Positions 61,328-64,000 of a stretch of 64,000 nucleotides of DNA are shown piece by piece. The notes below the pieces were generated by a model. The model did not search any database. It was not told the DNA's origin and worked only from the letters and a program-made list of their open reading frames with translations. Each line of letters starts with the position of its first letter. The first letter of the stretch is position 1. Both the position numbers and the translations under genes were made by a program. The DNA is from Xylocopa sonorina (Eukaryota; Arthropoda; Insecta; Hymenoptera; Apidae): assembly GCF_050948175.1 (NCBI RefSeq), contig NC_135201.1:7812001-7876000 (forward strand). Direction: 5' to 3'.

Positions 61328-64000
61328 GAAGTTTTCAATAATTTATTCTTTTTTACTATGTTCGAATTTTGATCACTGTGCAAATTTTTAATTAAACATT
61401 TGCAGTTACAAAATAAAGATATAGAAATATACAAAGAGATTATACTATGTCAGACAAATTGAAATATTACTAACATTATTGTATTTTTGTTGCTGTTTAG
61501 AAATTGTTGGCACAATACATCAATTTGGTATAGATTTCTTTCATTTTTCTGACCCATTCTGTATTTAAATCTAAAGAGAATAAAAAGATAAAAAACTTCA
61601 CTTCTAAAGTATCAAAAATCAATGGAATAATTATGAAGAGTAACATGTTGTACATATACAATATATTTATAAATTTATAACTAAGATCTAATAGTCCAGT
61701 AAATAGAAATCTACTAAATTAAGAATCTTCACTTATACGCGGAAATAGTATTAAAATAGATATATTTCTCTAATATATTATAAATATTTACAAGTGAATT
61801 TTATACAAAAAGGAAGAAAAAACCCGATGTCTTTTTAACATAATTTTATTCTCTCGCGCGAGCATCGTTGGCGTTGAAGAGTATGGTATATAAAGTTTGT
61901 TATATGAAAATATTTAAAATTCGAGCGTAAATCAACTTCAAGCAAATAACTGACTAAACAGATATAATTATATTTTTAATCGAACAATTTATTATATAAT
62001 TTTCCCCAGGACATAGTGTAAAATACTTGTGTGCTATTTGAGGATTAACTACCATGCGGTTACAAAACTTTTTAAAAGCCATAATTTTAAAAAAGTAATA
62101 ACATTCAAAAAACGTATAAAAATTGTATCAATGATGAAATAATAATGTTTCTAATTTGTACAATAGAAATAAAAGGAAAATATGAAACTCTAACATTTAA
62201 AATTCATCTGATCCAACTTCACTCAATTATCATTTAGGAAATTTAATTTGATTATTAACTATTGATCACTCGTGAAAGAATAACTTGTTTGTTACATTAT
62301 TTTACGATAGATTATGATATTTCTCATAGCCATTTCACTATTACTAATGTTATTTTTTTGTTTTTTTTTTACGTCAAATTAAATCCAAAGTTAATTTACT
62401 TGAGAATACATATTGATGTAATTGCTTTAAACGTATTATTTATATACAATGTGAAATTCGTATAATTTCTTGCTAGATTGATTGTGAATCGAAATTTTGC
62501 GAAGAATATTCCATTTTTCATACGTTTTTACATATTTAATAACTAATTATTTAGCATTATAATTATGCAGTGTATCACAGAGATAATTTTGCACACATAC
62601 AAATTTGTCTATATGTACATATATATCGAAATAGAGACTGTATTTATATTAACATACTATCCGATACTGACGTAACTTGCATACGTTATTATAATAGAAC
62701 TTGGAAAGGTATGATAAATGAAGATAAACGAGTGTATAATACTGTATCCGTAAAAAAAACTGTAAAAAATTATATATAAATTATTTTATAATGCCCCTGC
62801 CTATGAATTATACACGTTTTAGAAGATATTTTCATGAAATTATATTAATTAAATATATTATGTAACATTACTAGAGACTCTATTTTTTTTTACACGAACG
62901 TAGAAGTATCGTTGTTATAAAAAATATAAACATTTACGTACATAAAGTATAAAAGTGTATGTTCTAAAACACATATGGTATAGCAATTCAACTTTATTTG
63001 AATTACACACTAGGAAGTTAGATTTGTTTAAAAATGTGTTTTATTACATATGTATTAACTGTTCCAAAAGAAAGAAAGACGAAGAGTGCCAAAGAAATGT
63101 AAGAAAATGTGATTATATGCTTTAATATAAAACATAATTGTTTGCGTTCTAAATTTCTGACTTTATGCAATGAATATAAAGTATACTATGATTATCGCAA
63201 AAAGTCCGCTAGGCCTCACTGAAAACCTTACAGACGCAGAGGACTTGTTATGTAAATCAAAGTATAAAATCTTTCCTTTCGATATATATAATATTTAATA
63301 ATCGTGCAGGCAAGGCAGATTTGAAAATTGATGATCTCGCGAGTTTGTAAAATATCCGCGAATTTGCACCGCCTACCTGCACGCCTTCATATACAATGGT
63401 TACAAAAATTATTAGCACACCATTACATTTACTTTCATCTAACTATCAGAATTTGATACTGTGGAAATAAATCATTGAACCTGATCAGAAACAGTCTCAG
63501 TAAAAGACATGGATACGGGTCAATATCTTTTGGAACCACTGTAATTTACTATAGACATACTATCGAAATATCAACGAATAAAAAAGAAAACACACGCGTC
63601 TGCATGGAGCCTAAAATGATACACCTTACTATTGATTTTAATAGTACAATGTATAACGGATAAAGAGTAATTACATATAATGGTAATTATTCTTAAATAC
63701 GTGTTATCGAACAAAAAGTAATTACACTTTGTACACATATTTTTTACGGTTTATGCTTTTCCTTGACAAAAAACCGTAAAATATGAAAATTTACGTTTAC
63801 GCCAACATAGGACAAAATATCTGTAGAATAATTGCGTATATATAGTTATGCTAATGTTTGAAGTATCAAGAACTCAGAAATGCAGTGGACAAAATCGCTT
63901 ATTGTTCTATACATGCTTTGCATTATTTTTATATGTCACAAGTATTGGAAATGAATGATTAAAAAGCTTGAAATCACTTAGATAGTAGAAAGTTATCTTT
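61328..64000. other. TXNDC9 3' flank, no further gene seen
   Basis: AT-rich and non-coding to the end of the window. A short inverted repeat lies at 63303-63383. The small open frames near 62262, 62570 and 63475 are not supported by composition, splice signals or recognisable motifs. Confidence 0.5.
63303..63383. repeat. Short inverted repeat (hairpin-capable)
   Basis: cgtgcagg at 63303-63310 is repeated as its complement cctgcacg at 63376-63383, with partial pairing continuing inward (caaggc against gccta). A ctcgcgag palindrome lies between the arms. It is a local GC-rich island in AT-rich DNA. Confidence 0.6.

Overview
The window looks like nuclear DNA of an insect, most probably a hymenopteran (bee, ant or wasp). 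It is AT-rich but not CpG-depleted, its genes are split by short GT-AG introns, and its proteins read as insect orthologues of conserved animal genes. The species cannot be named from the sequence alone. Seven protein-coding genes can be rebuilt exon by exon, with splice phases that all agree. There are no rRNA or CRISPR features and no tRNA that I can support.

Layout. 1-10.96 kb holds no gene I can support. It alternates CpG-rich blocks (about 2.08-2.68, 5.4-6.25 and 6.55-6.9 kb) with a stack of unrelated repeats: a tandem duplication, a nine-copy minisatellite, a three-copy repeat, a foldback element carrying 17 perfect TGACGTCA palindromes, and a second foldback element carrying four CTCF-core-like sites. 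Then come Max (+, 10965-12112), the Mediator subunit MED26 (+, 16329-19980), a Ras64B/R-Ras2 GTPase (+, 24418-26226), a 10.4 kb non-coding gap, a monocarboxylate-transporter-like SLC16 protein (+, 36672-39003), an R7-family RGS7 orthologue (-, 42808-45503), PPP1R37 with a very long C-terminal exon (-, 49488-58555), and the thioredoxin-like TXNDC9 (+, 60483-61327).

The genes are housekeeping or signalling genes that do not form one pathway. Max and MED26 act in RNA polymerase II transcription. Ras64B and RGS7 act in small and heterotrimeric G-protein signalling. PPP1R37 is a protein phosphatase 1 regulator, TXNDC9 a phosducin-like chaperonin cofactor, and the SLC16 protein a membrane transporter. 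The SLC16 gene and RGS7 converge, while PPP1R37 and TXNDC9 diverge across a 1.9 kb spacer.

The most unusual content is the pair of foldback elements upstream of Max. They concentrate two known regulatory-factor motifs (CRE and CTCF-like) at high density. A second unusual point is the PPP1R37 stop codon, which lies inside a consensus splice donor and can be bypassed in phase into an acidic exon.
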